From the IMG/VR virus record IMGVR_UViG_3300025410_000048, positions 1-36,553 of that record: a stretch of DNA of 36,553 bases; one strand, given 5' to 3'. This document shows, piece by piece, positions 21,790 to 30,141 of the stretch. The notes beneath the pieces are model-generated. The model was not told where the DNA came from and did not search any database. It saw only the letters and a program-made list of their open reading frames with translations. The translations under genes were made by a program, and so were the position numbers. Position 1 is the first letter of the stretch. Each line of letters starts with the position of its first letter. Source of the stretch: a virus.

Positions 21790-22133
21790 TGAATTTTGAC
21801 ACTCTTTCTATAGTTAAGTTTGGAGATGTGGACTCCTTAGGAGAGTTTTTGTTTGAAAACGGCATACAACACAAGCTATTTCAAGAAACATTCATGGACC
21901 AAGGCATTTCGGTGCCTATTTACCCAATTATTGACGCCAATACAGACAATTTAGATGACTGGTTATTGGCTCATCAGGTAGAACACCAAGCATTTTCAGG
22001 CTTGTTAGGGCTTAATAATCCCTTTAATATGCTGGATGTGGACTTTAATAATGAGTCAGATTTCTATGATTGGATAGCTTCTCATCTGTACATTCACGAA
22101 CAGATTGCTGCTGCCCTCAATTTGAGTTCTTAG
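21789..22133 (+). CDS. 114-residue acidic protein, GTG start
   Basis: The GTG start overlaps the previous stop (TAGTG). The protein is acidic and aromatic with two related halves: VDSLGEFLFENGIQHKLFQE, then NLDDWLLAHQVEHQAFSGLL, and again NESDFYDWIASHLYIHEQIA. The repeated aromatic-His-x-x-F pattern suggests an internal triplication of about 40 residues. Family unknown; the position suggests a virion or assembly protein. Confidence 0.6.
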   Translation: MNFDTLSIVKFGDVDSLGEFLFENGIQHKLFQETFMDQGISVPIYPIIDANTDNLDDWLLAHQVEHQAFSGLLGLNNPFNMLDVDFNNESDFYDWIASHLYIHEQIAAALNLSS

Positions 22134-22136
22134 ACC

Positions 22137-22226
22137 ATGAAAAAAGTTTTCTCCGCCCCAAGAAAAAATGGTTTTTTGGAATTGTGCAATGCAACACAAA
22201 TAGAGGTGATTTATGGCAATAGCTGA
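22137..22226 (+). CDS. possible 29-residue peptide
   Basis: This short frame (MKKVFSAPRKNGFLELCNAT and nine more residues) fills the gap between two genes and overlaps the next start. It has no visible ribosome binding site. It crosses an A6-TGG-T6 inverted repeat. It may be spurious. Confidence 0.25.
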   Translation: MKKVFSAPRKNGFLELCNATQIEVIYGNS

Positions 22227-22587
22227 ACCAATGGCTCCTATTGAGCCTACGATAGATAACAAACAGCAACTTGACTCAGATGTAATGGCTGCTGTTAAGA
22301 GGAAAGGAAAGCCTAAGCAACCTCCTGCTGTTGAGCAATCTAAAGAAAAGCTCAAACAAGTCATTATTCAAAACAAAATTGACCCTCAAGCATTGATTCG
22401 TGCCGGCAAATTGGCGAGCATGGCTTTGAAAGACCCAGCCATTTACCAGATGGCGGTGCAAGCTGCAATCAAAGAAGGCTTAATTACTGCCGCCGATGTG
22501 CAACCCGGAATTGATTACAAGCTATTGTCTTACGGCATTACTGCTGGCAAGATGGCTGAAGAGTTATTGTCCGAAGGTGCAATATGA
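22213..22587 (+). CDS. 124-residue helical protein, probable virion component
   Basis: The N-terminal third is Pro/Lys-rich and probably disordered (MAIAEPMAPIEPTIDNKQQL); the rest is helical (IIQNKIDPQALIRAGKLASM, AAIKEGLITAADVQPGIDY). AGAGGTG precedes the ATG. It heads the group of probable ejection proteins and overlaps the next gene by four bases. Function unknown. Confidence 0.6.
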   Translation: MAIAEPMAPIEPTIDNKQQLDSDVMAAVKRKGKPKQPPAVEQSKEKLKQVIIQNKIDPQALIRAGKLASMALKDPAIYQMAVQAAIKEGLITAADVQPGIDYKLLSYGITAGKMAEELLSEGAI

Positions 22588-22991
22588 GCATTTACTGTGT
22601 CCAACAAAATTTAGTGTCTTCTGTATGGGACTCTGTGGAGCAGTATTTGTCTGAAGGAATCAAAGATTGTGATGCTGAATACACTTTGCCGCAATTAAAA
22701 ACTTTTTTAACTTCTGGAAAATGGAAGTTGTTTGTTGCAATAAGTGATAAAGATGAGGTTCATGGTGCCGCAGCGGTGTCTTTTATATCTTATCCAGATA
22801 ATTACATTGCCTTTATTGCAAGCATTGGCGGAAAAATGCTAATTAATAAAGATTACATTAATGAGCTAAAAGATTTGTTAAAGTCCTACGGGGCTAATCG
22901 TATTCAGGGGTATGTAAGCGAGTCTATTGAAAGACTTTATAAGCGATTTTCTTTTGAAAGAAAATCTATTGTCGTGGAGATGAGAATATGA
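22584..22991 (+). CDS. small protein, possibly GNAT-fold, before ejection genes
   Basis: This 135-residue alpha/beta protein has VHGAAAVSFISYPDNYIAFI, then a Gly-containing turn (SIGGKMLI), a helix and a final LYKRFSFERKSIVVEMRI. This order recalls GNAT acetyltransferase-like folds, seen in podoviruses near internal virion proteins (compare the neighbourhood of T7 gene 13). The acetyl-CoA loop is not well conserved, so a structural role is as likely as an enzymatic one. ATGA overlap with the upstream gene. Confidence 0.55.
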   Translation: MSIYCVQQNLVSSVWDSVEQYLSEGIKDCDAEYTLPQLKTFLTSGKWKLFVAISDKDEVHGAAAVSFISYPDNYIAFIASIGGKMLINKDYINELKDLLKSYGANRIQGYVSESIERLYKRFSFERKSIVVEMRI

Positions 22992-23917
22992 AATATGGTT
23001 TAGATACTATGTTGCCTGAGCGCGCGTTTCAACCAAGAGGAAAAGGTCCTTTTGGAATGGGAATGACATTAGAAGGCGGTGGTGGAGGCGGCGGTATTGT
23101 TTCTGTTGTTGTTGATGTGGTCGCTGTTGTTGCTTCCGTATATGCGGGTCCTGAAGTGGGCGCCGCTATTCTTGATGCAATGGCTGTTGAAGGTGCTAGC
23201 GCTGCTACTGTTGCTGCTGTTGGCTCTGCTGCTATTGCTGGTTCATCAAGTGCTGTTAATGCTGCCGTTCAAGGAAAAAATGTTGAAGGTGTTTTGGCTG
23301 CTGGAGCTGAAGGAGCCGCTGCTGGAGCTGCTGGCTCTTTGGCTGGAGGCGCAGTATCAGATGCCGTAACTGGTGCTACTGGTGGTCCTGTAGCCGTTCC
23401 TAGCGACTTAGGTCCAACACTAGGAGCTAATGCTCCCGGAGCTATTTCTGGTGGCGCCGCTTCTGGTGGAGTAAGCGGATTTACTGGTGCTGAATTAGCC
23501 GGTCAAAATCTTAATCAATCATTAAGACAGGGTGAAATAGGTGCTGCTACTGGTGCGATTACTGCTGGTATTGGACAAGCATTACAAGGCGCAGATGTTT
23601 CTCCAGAGACAAGTAGAGCAATTACTGGCGTTGCAAGTCCATTTATTCGTCAAGATGTCAGCAATTTATTTGGTGGCGCAAGCCCAACAGGAGGCGCGAC
23701 TACTGCTAGCACTAGCGGCTCACCGTCTTCTGCCCCAACTTCTAGCCCGTTGACTGGTGGTGCTGGTTCAAGTCCGGGTAGCTCTGCATTAGCTCAGGCA
23801 TTAAATTTAGGTGGTGGGGATATTAGCCCTCCAGTTAATATCGGAGGTGGAGAGAAAACTACACCTAATGTTTGGAATCAGGCTTCTTTAAGAACTAAAG
23901 ACGAAACCGGAGCTTAA
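22988..23917 (+). CDS. Ala/Gly-rich internal virion (ejection) protein candidate
   Basis: This 309-residue protein has a Gly run near residue 30 and a long Ala/Gly/Val-rich hydrophobic stretch (about 37-130: VVVDVVAVVASVYAG, SSAVNAAVQGKNVEGVLAAG), then a Ser/Gly/Thr-rich tail. Ejection proteins of P22 and T7 type are rich in such small residues and can line a membrane channel. It is the first of four consecutive large genes of this character. The name of a specific homologue cannot be given. Confidence 0.6.
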   Translation: MKYGLDTMLPERAFQPRGKGPFGMGMTLEGGGGGGGIVSVVVDVVAVVASVYAGPEVGAAILDAMAVEGASAATVAAVGSAAIAGSSSAVNAAVQGKNVEGVLAAGAEGAAAGAAGSLAGGAVSDAVTGATGGPVAVPSDLGPTLGANAPGAISGGAASGGVSGFTGAELAGQNLNQSLRQGEIGAATGAITAGIGQALQGADVSPETSRAITGVASPFIRQDVSNLFGGASPTGGATTASTSGSPSSAPTSSPLTGGAGSSPGSSALAQALNLGGGDISPPVNIGGGEKTTPNVWNQASLRTKDETGA

Positions 23918-23918
23918 T

Positions 23919-24995
23919 ATGGCTAAAGCGTTAATTGAATCATTACAACTTGATTTGCCAGCATTGGCAAAAATCATTCAAGCTAAGGGTAGAAAAGGCG
24001 ATACCATCCTCGCTCACATCAACCCTAGGGAGGCTGCACTTTTAAAAAGACGCGGCGGTAGTGGAACAATTAACCCTGAAACTGGTCTTCCTCAATTTGA
24101 TGATTATGGTCCTACTTATTCTGAAATGGGATATACCCCTCCTCCAGAACAAGCTGGTCCTCCAGTTCAATTTGCCGCGCCTGATGTTCAAGCAAGCTAT
24201 ACCGGCTCACAATATGGCGGTCAAACGGCTGCCCCTGTAAGCGCAGAAGCTCCTGCTGTAAACGCACAATCTCAAGCCGGTCAATTTAATTTGCCTAGCT
24301 TTTATGACCCAAGCACTTCAGGACTTAGCGTTGCAGATATGCAAGCTGGCTCACAACCAAACGCTGCTCAATTAGCGGATTACAGAGCTAGCATTGCTCA
24401 ACAACCAGCTTTGACGGCTCAACAACAATCTGATTTATTAGCATCATCTACACCTACTTACGGTACACAACCAATACCCGGTGACCAAACCACTAAAGAT
24501 ACGGGAAAGACCTTGGGAATGTCTGCGGATACTCTTGCTCGTCTTGGTTTAGCTGGTGGATTAGGTTTATATGGCGCTGGACAATACAAAAAAGGCGTTA
24601 ATCAAATTGGGCAAGCCACTCAGCAACAACAAAATATTGCTCAACCTTATCAAACTGCTGGTCAAAACTTAATCCGAGCTGCTAGCGCTGGTGAACTGAC
24701 TCCACAATCCGTTCAGTCTTACAAGGCTGCACAAGCTCAATTGGCTCAAGGTGTAGCTAACCGTGGTGGCGTTGGCGCTGAACAGGCTGCCACTCAACTT
24801 GAAGCCTTCCGTCAAACATTGCTAACAAACCAATATAACTACGGATTGCAAGTAAGCCAGATTGGTGACCAGATTGCTCTTGGCGCTATTCGTACCGGTA
24901 TGCAACTTGACCAACAATTAAATGCTGCAAGCAATAACTTTTACACAAGTCTTGCCGGAATAGCGGCTGGATTACCAATGGCGAGGACCGTCTAA
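23919..24995 (+). CDS. internal virion protein candidate with conserved N-terminal module
   Basis: This 358-residue protein starts with a distinctive module: LAKIIQAKGRKGDTILAHIN, then PREAALLKRRGGSGTINPET and GLPQFDDYG, which I recall from other podovirus virion proteins. The rest is Gln/Ala-rich and helical, with a hydrophobic segment LGLAGGLGLYGAG near 208-220 and a C-terminal Leu-rich helix. It is probably ejected or internal; evidence is composition and place. Confidence 0.65.
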   Translation: MAKALIESLQLDLPALAKIIQAKGRKGDTILAHINPREAALLKRRGGSGTINPETGLPQFDDYGPTYSEMGYTPPPEQAGPPVQFAAPDVQASYTGSQYGGQTAAPVSAEAPAVNAQSQAGQFNLPSFYDPSTSGLSVADMQAGSQPNAAQLADYRASIAQQPALTAQQQSDLLASSTPTYGTQPIPGDQTTKDTGKTLGMSADTLARLGLAGGLGLYGAGQYKKGVNQIGQATQQQQNIAQPYQTAGQNLIRAASAGELTPQSVQSYKAAQAQLAQGVANRGGVGAEQAATQLEAFRQTLLTNQYNYGLQVSQIGDQIALGAIRTGMQLDQQLNAASNNFYTSLAGIAAGLPMARTV

Positions 24996-26449
24996 TGGCT
25001 GACCCAATTAACCCAGTTACCCCTCAAGAGTCGGCTAATTTAAAGCCGTTCACATTACCGGCTGCGCCTACTGAGCAAGCAATTAAGACTCAGTTTGGTG
25101 GCGTTCCCGGTATTGACATGACAAAAGCACCTAAGTCTTTGGGTGGCGTTCAGCAAGAAGAAGCTAGAGTTTTGCAGCGTCAACAACAATTAGGGCAAGA
25201 TATTGGTGCTAATGAGCTGGCTCAAAAACAATATCAAGCCGATGTACAAGCCTCTATTGCAACTCAAGAGCGTGAAAGAACACAAGCTATTGAAGCTAAA
25301 GTGGACCAAGTTCGCAAAGATTTTCCTTATCCTGAACTTCATCCAACCAAAGAAAACATCCCTGAACTAGCCACTTTGTTTAGCTTGATTGGCGTTATTG
25401 GTATGGCAGTCGGTGGCGCTGGCAAAATGTCCGCTATTGGCTCTATGAACTCTATGTCTGGAATGATGAAAGGCTGGCAGCAAGGTCGTTCAGATTTATG
25501 GAATCGTGAAAAGCAAGAGTTTGACAAAGAGATGACTAAGGTCAAGTCAATTATTGAAGATGCCTCCAAAGATGCGGACCGAGCCTACAAGATGATGGCA
25601 ACCGATAGACGCGAAGCTGAAGCATTAGCAAACCAGTCCGCAGCAAAGATGGGCGGTCAAATTGGCAAACAAATTCTTGAAAAGCAAGGTTTAGAGCCGT
25701 ACTTCAAATATCTACAAGAGATTAAGGGTGACATTAATAAAGTTCTGGACCGAGCCGTTAAACAGTCTAAAGCTGCTGGAGTTAGCGGTGATTTACCTTC
25801 ATTTATTAAAGAATACAGCGGTGCAAACCTAAAAGATAAAGATGCTCAAGAAGTCGGCATTAGCGCCAATGCAATTGGTCATGCCTACGCTCTTAAAAAT
25901 CAAGTTGCCGAACATCCTGAATGGGTAGGTCGGTCAGGTCAAATTCAACAATTCTTTAATCGTTATGTAGATTCATTGAATAGTGGAAAGCCATTACCGG
26001 CTGATGACCCTGCTTTAGCAAAAGATAGGTCTGGTCAAGAGGCTTTAGTGTTTGCTAAAGACTATGCCTCATACCTTGTTGATTACGAGCGTTCGTTAGC
26101 TGGTGGAGCTAGAGGCTTTACAGTCCAGTTCCAAAAACGCTTTAATGATTTGTTAAGTCAAAATCAATTTAATGCTACTGGCTTTGATAATTTAATGAAT
26201 CAACAAATTGATGAAGTGGTAAGAAAGGCTAGAGTTCATAGCCCTGATAAATTGACCAAAGACAATTTAACCAAAATGGGATTAAAGATTAACGACTTTG
26301 ACCCTAATGCTGAGAAAGGTTATAACCGGTCTATTGGAAAAGGCGATATACCAGCGCAACCTAATGTCACTCAAGAAGAGTATGCCAAGCTAAAACCGGG
26401 CGAATTGTATTGGTGGAATGGAAAACAGGTTCCTAAAGGAAAAGAATAA
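24995..26449 (+). CDS. large helical internal virion protein candidate
   Basis: This 484-residue protein is mostly helical and charged. It has a Gln-rich coiled coil (about 50-110), a central hydrophobic segment LATLFSLIGVIGMAVGGAG near 125-145, and a soluble C-terminal half ending EEYAKLKPGELYWWNGKQVP, a short module common at the end of phage structural proteins. The start overlaps the previous stop. It is likely an ejection protein with one membrane-interacting segment. Confidence 0.62.
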   Translation: MADPINPVTPQESANLKPFTLPAAPTEQAIKTQFGGVPGIDMTKAPKSLGGVQQEEARVLQRQQQLGQDIGANELAQKQYQADVQASIATQERERTQAIEAKVDQVRKDFPYPELHPTKENIPELATLFSLIGVIGMAVGGAGKMSAIGSMNSMSGMMKGWQQGRSDLWNREKQEFDKEMTKVKSIIEDASKDADRAYKMMATDRREAEALANQSAAKMGGQIGKQILEKQGLEPYFKYLQEIKGDINKVLDRAVKQSKAAGVSGDLPSFIKEYSGANLKDKDAQEVGISANAIGHAYALKNQVAEHPEWVGRSGQIQQFFNRYVDSLNSGKPLPADDPALAKDRSGQEALVFAKDYASYLVDYERSLAGGARGFTVQFQKRFNDLLSQNQFNATGFDNLMNQQIDEVVRKARVHSPDKLTKDNLTKMGLKINDFDPNAEKGYNRSIGKGDIPAQPNVTQEEYAKLKPGELYWWNGKQVPKGKE

Positions 26450-28368
26450 TGGCTGATTGGTCACCTCCTGAGGTTAAAAGTTCTGTTGAAGTTTCTGGCT
26501 GGACGCCTCCAGAAGTTAAGCCACAAGAACCGGCTACTGGATGGGAGAAGGCTGGAGCAGTTGCTCGCGGTGTTGCTGCTGGCACGCTTGGCGGTCCCGG
26601 TGATATTGAATACTTTGCTACCACTACAGTTCCAAAATTATTTGGTGGAGAAGGTGAAACCGGTACTTTTATGGGTTCGCCTACTTTCTTTCCTCGTTCG
26701 GAAGATGTGGAAAAAGGATTTCAGCAAGTTGAAAGCGCTGTTGGCGCAAAGCCCGGCGTTCGCCCTGAGCTAGAAAGTTATCGTACTGGCGGTGAATTTG
26801 CTGGCGGCTTTGTTACCCCCGGTCAAATTGTTAAAAATGTAGTTAAAAAGCCTTTTGAAAAAGGTATGGAACTTGTCTCTAAAGCTAGGGGAAAACCACT
26901 AGAAAAATCATTAAGCGAGATGACAACTACCGCTGAAGAGCTTGGACAGAAGGCTGGCACCCGCATTAAAGAAACTGAAAAAGTCGGTCAAGAAAAGATT
27001 TACACCGACCAACAACGCCAAGAAATTAATTTGCGCGATGCTGCAAAGCGTTTTGATGCTGATGCTCAATTGGCTAAAGCTGAAAGCCAAGGCACTTTAA
27101 ACAAGATTGGCAGACCTACTAACGAATATCAAGTCGGAGAAGGGCTTAGAGGCGTTGCTAAAGGCGTTGAAAAGCAATTAGATGTTGCTAGAGGTAGAGC
27201 TGCCGATGTTCTTAAAGACGCTTATTTTGCAGAAGGCAAAGCAAGTGAAGCTGCTGGAAAGTTTTGGTCTCAATCTCAAACCGGTCAAGCGTTTTTAAAA
27301 AACCTTAAAGATATCGCGTCCCCTGTTAATGCCGGAAAATATACCGCATCTGAACAATTGGCTGCTAAAGACTTGATGGAAACCCTATCTGGAGTTCAGG
27401 TTCAAGGAAAGATTGTTCGTTCTCAAATTGAAAAGATTGAGAAAGTTATCAGAGAAACAAAAAAAATAGCCAACAAACCGACAATGACGGGCGCGGATGC
27501 TATGAAACAGCAGTACATGGGTAAGCTAGCAGAAAAGCTAGAAGACTCTGTGTATGGCTATGTCAGCGAAAGCGGTAAACCAATTGCGGGATTTGCTCCT
27601 ACCGGCAGAACCTTTAGAGAGGTTTATGCCAAGATGAGCCAGCCTTTAAATACCTACGAGTCTCAAGTTGGCAAAGTGTTGACTCAAGAAATCGAAGGAT
27701 TAAAAGGCGTATTTCAAGCTGACGCTACTCAAATTCCAGCTAAAGTATTTCAATCTCCAGAGCAGATTCGTATTTTGGAAAAGATGGACATTAGCAAAAA
27801 AGCATTAGAACCATTTGCTGCTCAACACGCCGTTAATGAACTGTCTAAATTAAATACTGCTGAAGCTGTTGACGCTTGGATTAACTCATCCAAAGGCGCA
27901 TATCTTCAAGAGTTTCCTGCTGTTGCTGCAAAGGTAAAAGAGTATGCGAAAACGCTTGCAACGAATGAGGTTAAAGCTGCCGAGAAATCTACGGGCGCCA
28001 AGGCTCTGTCTCAACGCGCTAAAGAAATATCTCAACGCGCACAGGGAAAAACTGAAAATCTCGCAAATTTAACTAAAGAAAATCAAAAGTTTGTAAGCGA
28101 ATCCTCAAGGGATATATTTAATGCAACCACTACAAATAGAAGTATTAGCGCGGCTGAATCTTTTGTTAAAGGCTTGGAAAGTCGAGGTCTTGCAAGTCGA
28201 GAAGAGACTATTGCAATGCTGGACAAAATCCGTGATGTTAAGACTAGAGAAACTGATAAAGCAAAAGCACTAACCGCTTTAAAAGGTATCTTGCCTTATG
28301 TGGGGGCTACAGTTGGTGGTGGCGCCGTCGCCGGTTACAGCTTAAATAAATTGCTAGGTGGATTTTGA
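26449..28368 (+). CDS. largest internal virion / ejection protein candidate
   Basis: This 639-residue, Lys/Glu/Ala-rich protein is almost entirely helical. The N-terminal region has two WxPPEVK repeats (WSPPEVKSSVEV and WTPPEVKPQEPA). Long coiled coils cover about 150-260 and 330-620, and the C-terminus is a Gly/Val hydrophobic segment (LPYVGATVGGGAVAGYSLNK). The size and terminal membrane-active segment fit proteins injected to span the periplasm, as P22 gp16/gp20 or T7 gp15/gp16 do. No lytic transglycosylase motif is seen. Confidence 0.62.
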   Translation: MADWSPPEVKSSVEVSGWTPPEVKPQEPATGWEKAGAVARGVAAGTLGGPGDIEYFATTTVPKLFGGEGETGTFMGSPTFFPRSEDVEKGFQQVESAVGAKPGVRPELESYRTGGEFAGGFVTPGQIVKNVVKKPFEKGMELVSKARGKPLEKSLSEMTTTAEELGQKAGTRIKETEKVGQEKIYTDQQRQEINLRDAAKRFDADAQLAKAESQGTLNKIGRPTNEYQVGEGLRGVAKGVEKQLDVARGRAADVLKDAYFAEGKASEAAGKFWSQSQTGQAFLKNLKDIASPVNAGKYTASEQLAAKDLMETLSGVQVQGKIVRSQIEKIEKVIRETKKIANKPTMTGADAMKQQYMGKLAEKLEDSVYGYVSESGKPIAGFAPTGRTFREVYAKMSQPLNTYESQVGKVLTQEIEGLKGVFQADATQIPAKVFQSPEQIRILEKMDISKKALEPFAAQHAVNELSKLNTAEAVDAWINSSKGAYLQEFPAVAAKVKEYAKTLATNEVKAAEKSTGAKALSQRAKEISQRAQGKTENLANLTKENQKFVSESSRDIFNATTTNRSISAAESFVKGLESRGLASREETIAMLDKIRDVKTRETDKAKALTALKGILPYVGATVGGGAVAGYSLNKLLGGF

Positions 28369-28571
28369 TGGTTAAAAAGCAAAGAGGGATAAACAACGCT
28401 TTAGAAGAGGCTATCTCAACTATGCTAACGCAAGTGATGGCTGACCCTGAAGCAAGCATTACTGACAAAACTAAAGTGTTAGACCGAGCATTAAAGCTAG
28501 AAGCAATTAAGCTCAAAATGAACGATGATGAGTGGGGAAGTGGTTTTTCTATTGATGATGAGGATGAGTAA
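28368..28571 (+). CDS. 67-residue acidic-tailed helical protein
   Basis: The protein begins MVKKQRGINNALEEAISTML and has a helical middle (DKTKVLDRALKLEAIKLKM) with an acidic C-terminus (SIDDEDE). ATG 28368 overlaps the previous stop (TGATG); a TTG just upstream is less likely. Size and charge resemble small terminase-associated or scaffold fragments, but I cannot assign it. Confidence 0.6.
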   Translation: MVKKQRGINNALEEAISTMLTQVMADPEASITDKTKVLDRALKLEAIKLKMNDDEWGSGFSIDDEDE

Positions 28572-28611
28572 GGTTAGAATATGAGTATCTTTAATCGAAT
28601 AGGGGATATTC

Positions 28612-28836
28612 ATGGATGCAATCACTATCATCAAAGTAGCATTAACGGTCATCTCAGACCGGCTCATAACGATTTTGGCTCTGTCAATGTCGTGCGCTTT
28701 AGCGTGTTGGGTGATGTGGGGACCACAATGGGACCGCGTAGCAACACTAGCAATATTTGTAATCTTCAGCTATCTTGTGATAAACACAAAGGAAAGGAAA
28801 CAACATGAAAAGCAGACCACACCAGAGGGACCATGA
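28612..28836 (+). CDS. small two-span membrane protein, holin-like
   Basis: This 74-residue protein has two hydrophobic helices (ITILALSMSCALACWVMWG, then VATLAIFVIFSYLVI) and a basic tail. AGGGGA stands 6 bases before the ATG. The topology could suit a holin or a phage membrane protein of other role. An overlapping frame at 28581 is rejected because this frame has a better ribosome binding site and membrane character. Confidence 0.6.
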   Translation: MDAITIIKVALTVISDRLITILALSMSCALACWVMWGPQWDRVATLAIFVIFSYLVINTKERKQHEKQTTPEGP

Positions 28837-29020
28837 GTCAAATCAGCAAATAGCTACGGCTATTCGTCCACAGTTGCCAAGAGACGGCAGCGCTGGAATG
28901 ACTAAATGGAAACCCGGAGAACTACCAAAAGGCGGCTATCGCTCAATGTTTGATTTTGCTGAAGGTTCTTACAATACAAAATTAAGCCCATCTGGAGCGA
29001 AAGAAAAGAAGGTGTACTAA
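28805..29020 (+). CDS. 71-residue basic protein before structural gene
   Basis: The protein is polar and basic (MKSRPHQRDHESNQQ, later MTKWKPGELPKGGYRSMFDF). AAGGAAAGGAAACAAC before the ATG includes a usable ribosome binding site. The first 32 bases overlap the preceding gene in another frame. It is probably a minor virion or assembly protein; unknown family. Confidence 0.55.
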   Translation: MKSRPHQRDHESNQQIATAIRPQLPRDGSAGMTKWKPGELPKGGYRSMFDFAEGSYNTKLSPSGAKEKKVY

Positions 29021-29779
29021 ATGGCTACGAACAATAATGTGTTCTCGATGACCGAGCATGGTCGTTATGAGCCTTTTGACCTTCAAGTAGCTCGCGGATT
29101 AGTTAAGTATCACAACACCGTTAATATTTATGGGTATCAAACTGCCGTAACGACTTCATTTATTCCTGTTTGGGAAAATGCAACCGCTTACACTTATCCT
29201 GTTTCTGCTGCTCAAATGCACTTAGCTGGCTCTGTTGGAGATACTGCAACTATCACCATTAACGGATTGGATGCTAACTACAATTCAATTTCAGAAAATT
29301 TAGTTCTTAACGGAGCCACTTCTGTTGTTACTGTTAATTCTTATTTAAGAATCAATGGATTGTCTGTTGCTGTTGGAAGCGCTACAAACCCATCGGGCGT
29401 GGTAACTTTAAAAAATCTAACTGATACAGTTACTTATGCTCAGATTAATGCTGGTGTAGGTCGTTCTCAAGCAGCTATTTATACGGTTCCAGCGGGATAC
29501 ACTTTTTATTTAAGTCGCGTAGATGGTTATACATCCTTTAATGGAAATAATGCCAGTTATGCTACTTATAGAAATCAAAGCATTTCTTCCTCTGGAGTTG
29601 TTACATTAACTCAACAGTCTCCGTTTACTCAGTTTTATCATGCTCAACGAGTAATGCCTAGACCGTTTAATGAGAAAACCGACATTCAAGTTCAATGTAC
29701 AACCAGCACCGGAACAGCAGCAGTTACATTTGCTCTTGAAGGTTATTTAATCGCTAATACAGCACCAGCTATTTCATAA
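29021..29779 (+). CDS. beta-rich virion structural protein
   Basis: This 252-residue protein has a start module EHGRYEPFDLQVARGLVKYH followed by an all-beta body (DTATITINGLDANYNSISEN, VGRSQAAIYTVPAGYTFYLS), and a C-terminal VTFALEGYLIANTAPAIS. Proteins with the PFDLQVARG opening occur among structural proteins of aquatic podoviruses as I recall. It is placed between ejection genes and lysis genes. It starts directly after the previous stop. Confidence 0.65.
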   Translation: MATNNNVFSMTEHGRYEPFDLQVARGLVKYHNTVNIYGYQTAVTTSFIPVWENATAYTYPVSAAQMHLAGSVGDTATITINGLDANYNSISENLVLNGATSVVTVNSYLRINGLSVAVGSATNPSGVVTLKNLTDTVTYAQINAGVGRSQAAIYTVPAGYTFYLSRVDGYTSFNGNNASYATYRNQSISSSGVVTLTQQSPFTQFYHAQRVMPRPFNEKTDIQVQCTTSTGTAAVTFALEGYLIANTAPAIS

Positions 29780-29788
29780 GGAAAAATC

Positions 29789-29959
29789 ATGGCAGATATT
29801 CAAGATGTAACACCAGTAGTAGAAGTCCCTAATGTACCTGAGCCAGCACCAGCTCCAGAGCCAATCGTGCCTCCTGAAGTGGTCGTTGAAGTAGCCGGCG
29901 ATGCTCCTAAGTCATTGGGCGAAAACATCAGCGTAGTAAAGATTTACACACCAGAATGA
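29789..29959 (+). CDS. 56-residue Pro/Glu/Val-rich protein
   Basis: The protein is acidic and rich in Pro, Glu and Val (PVVEVPNVPEPAPAPEPIVP), probably extended or disordered, with an ordered end (LGENISVVKIYTPE). AAGGA precedes the ATG. Its stop overlaps the start of the holin candidate as ATGA, linking it to the lysis cassette. The repeat of Pro-Glu recalls periplasm-spanning linkers, but it has no signal sequence. Confidence 0.6.
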   Translation: MADIQDVTPVVEVPNVPEPAPAPEPIVPPEVVVEVAGDAPKSLGENISVVKIYTPE

Positions 29960-30141
29960 ATACGCTAATACAAGCTCTGAAATCTCGTACCGTTTGGTAT
30001 GCGATTGTTATTGCCATTTTATCGGTAATGCAAGGCTATGTATTTTTGCTGCATATCACACCATACTATCAAATGCTGGTTGGCGTAATTATTTCTATTG
30101 GCATTATCTTTTTTAGATTTATTACTAAAACGCCGTTATGA
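29956..30141 (+). CDS. holin candidate
   Basis: This 61-residue membrane protein has two hydrophobic helices (about 14-32, TVWYAIVIAILSVMQGYVFL, and 39-56, MLVGVIISIGIIFFRF) and a short basic tail. It lies immediately before the lysozyme gene with an ATGA overlap, the usual place for a holin. With a SAR lysozyme, the partner would be expected to act as a pinholin or to collapse the membrane potential, which fits its small size. Assignment is by topology and position. Confidence 0.75.
   Translation: MNTLIQALKSRTVWYAIVIAILSVMQGYVFLLHITPYYQMLVGVIISIGIIFFRFITKTPL

Noticed and set aside
22150-22175. A6-TGG-T6 inverted repeat as a terminator
   Set aside because: The stem is almost all A-T with a three-base loop and no GC-rich part; it is followed by the next gene's leader without a transcript-ending context.
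28581-28808. 75-codon frame overlapping the two-span membrane protein
   Set aside because: The membrane protein frame has the better ribosome binding site and a meaningful composition.
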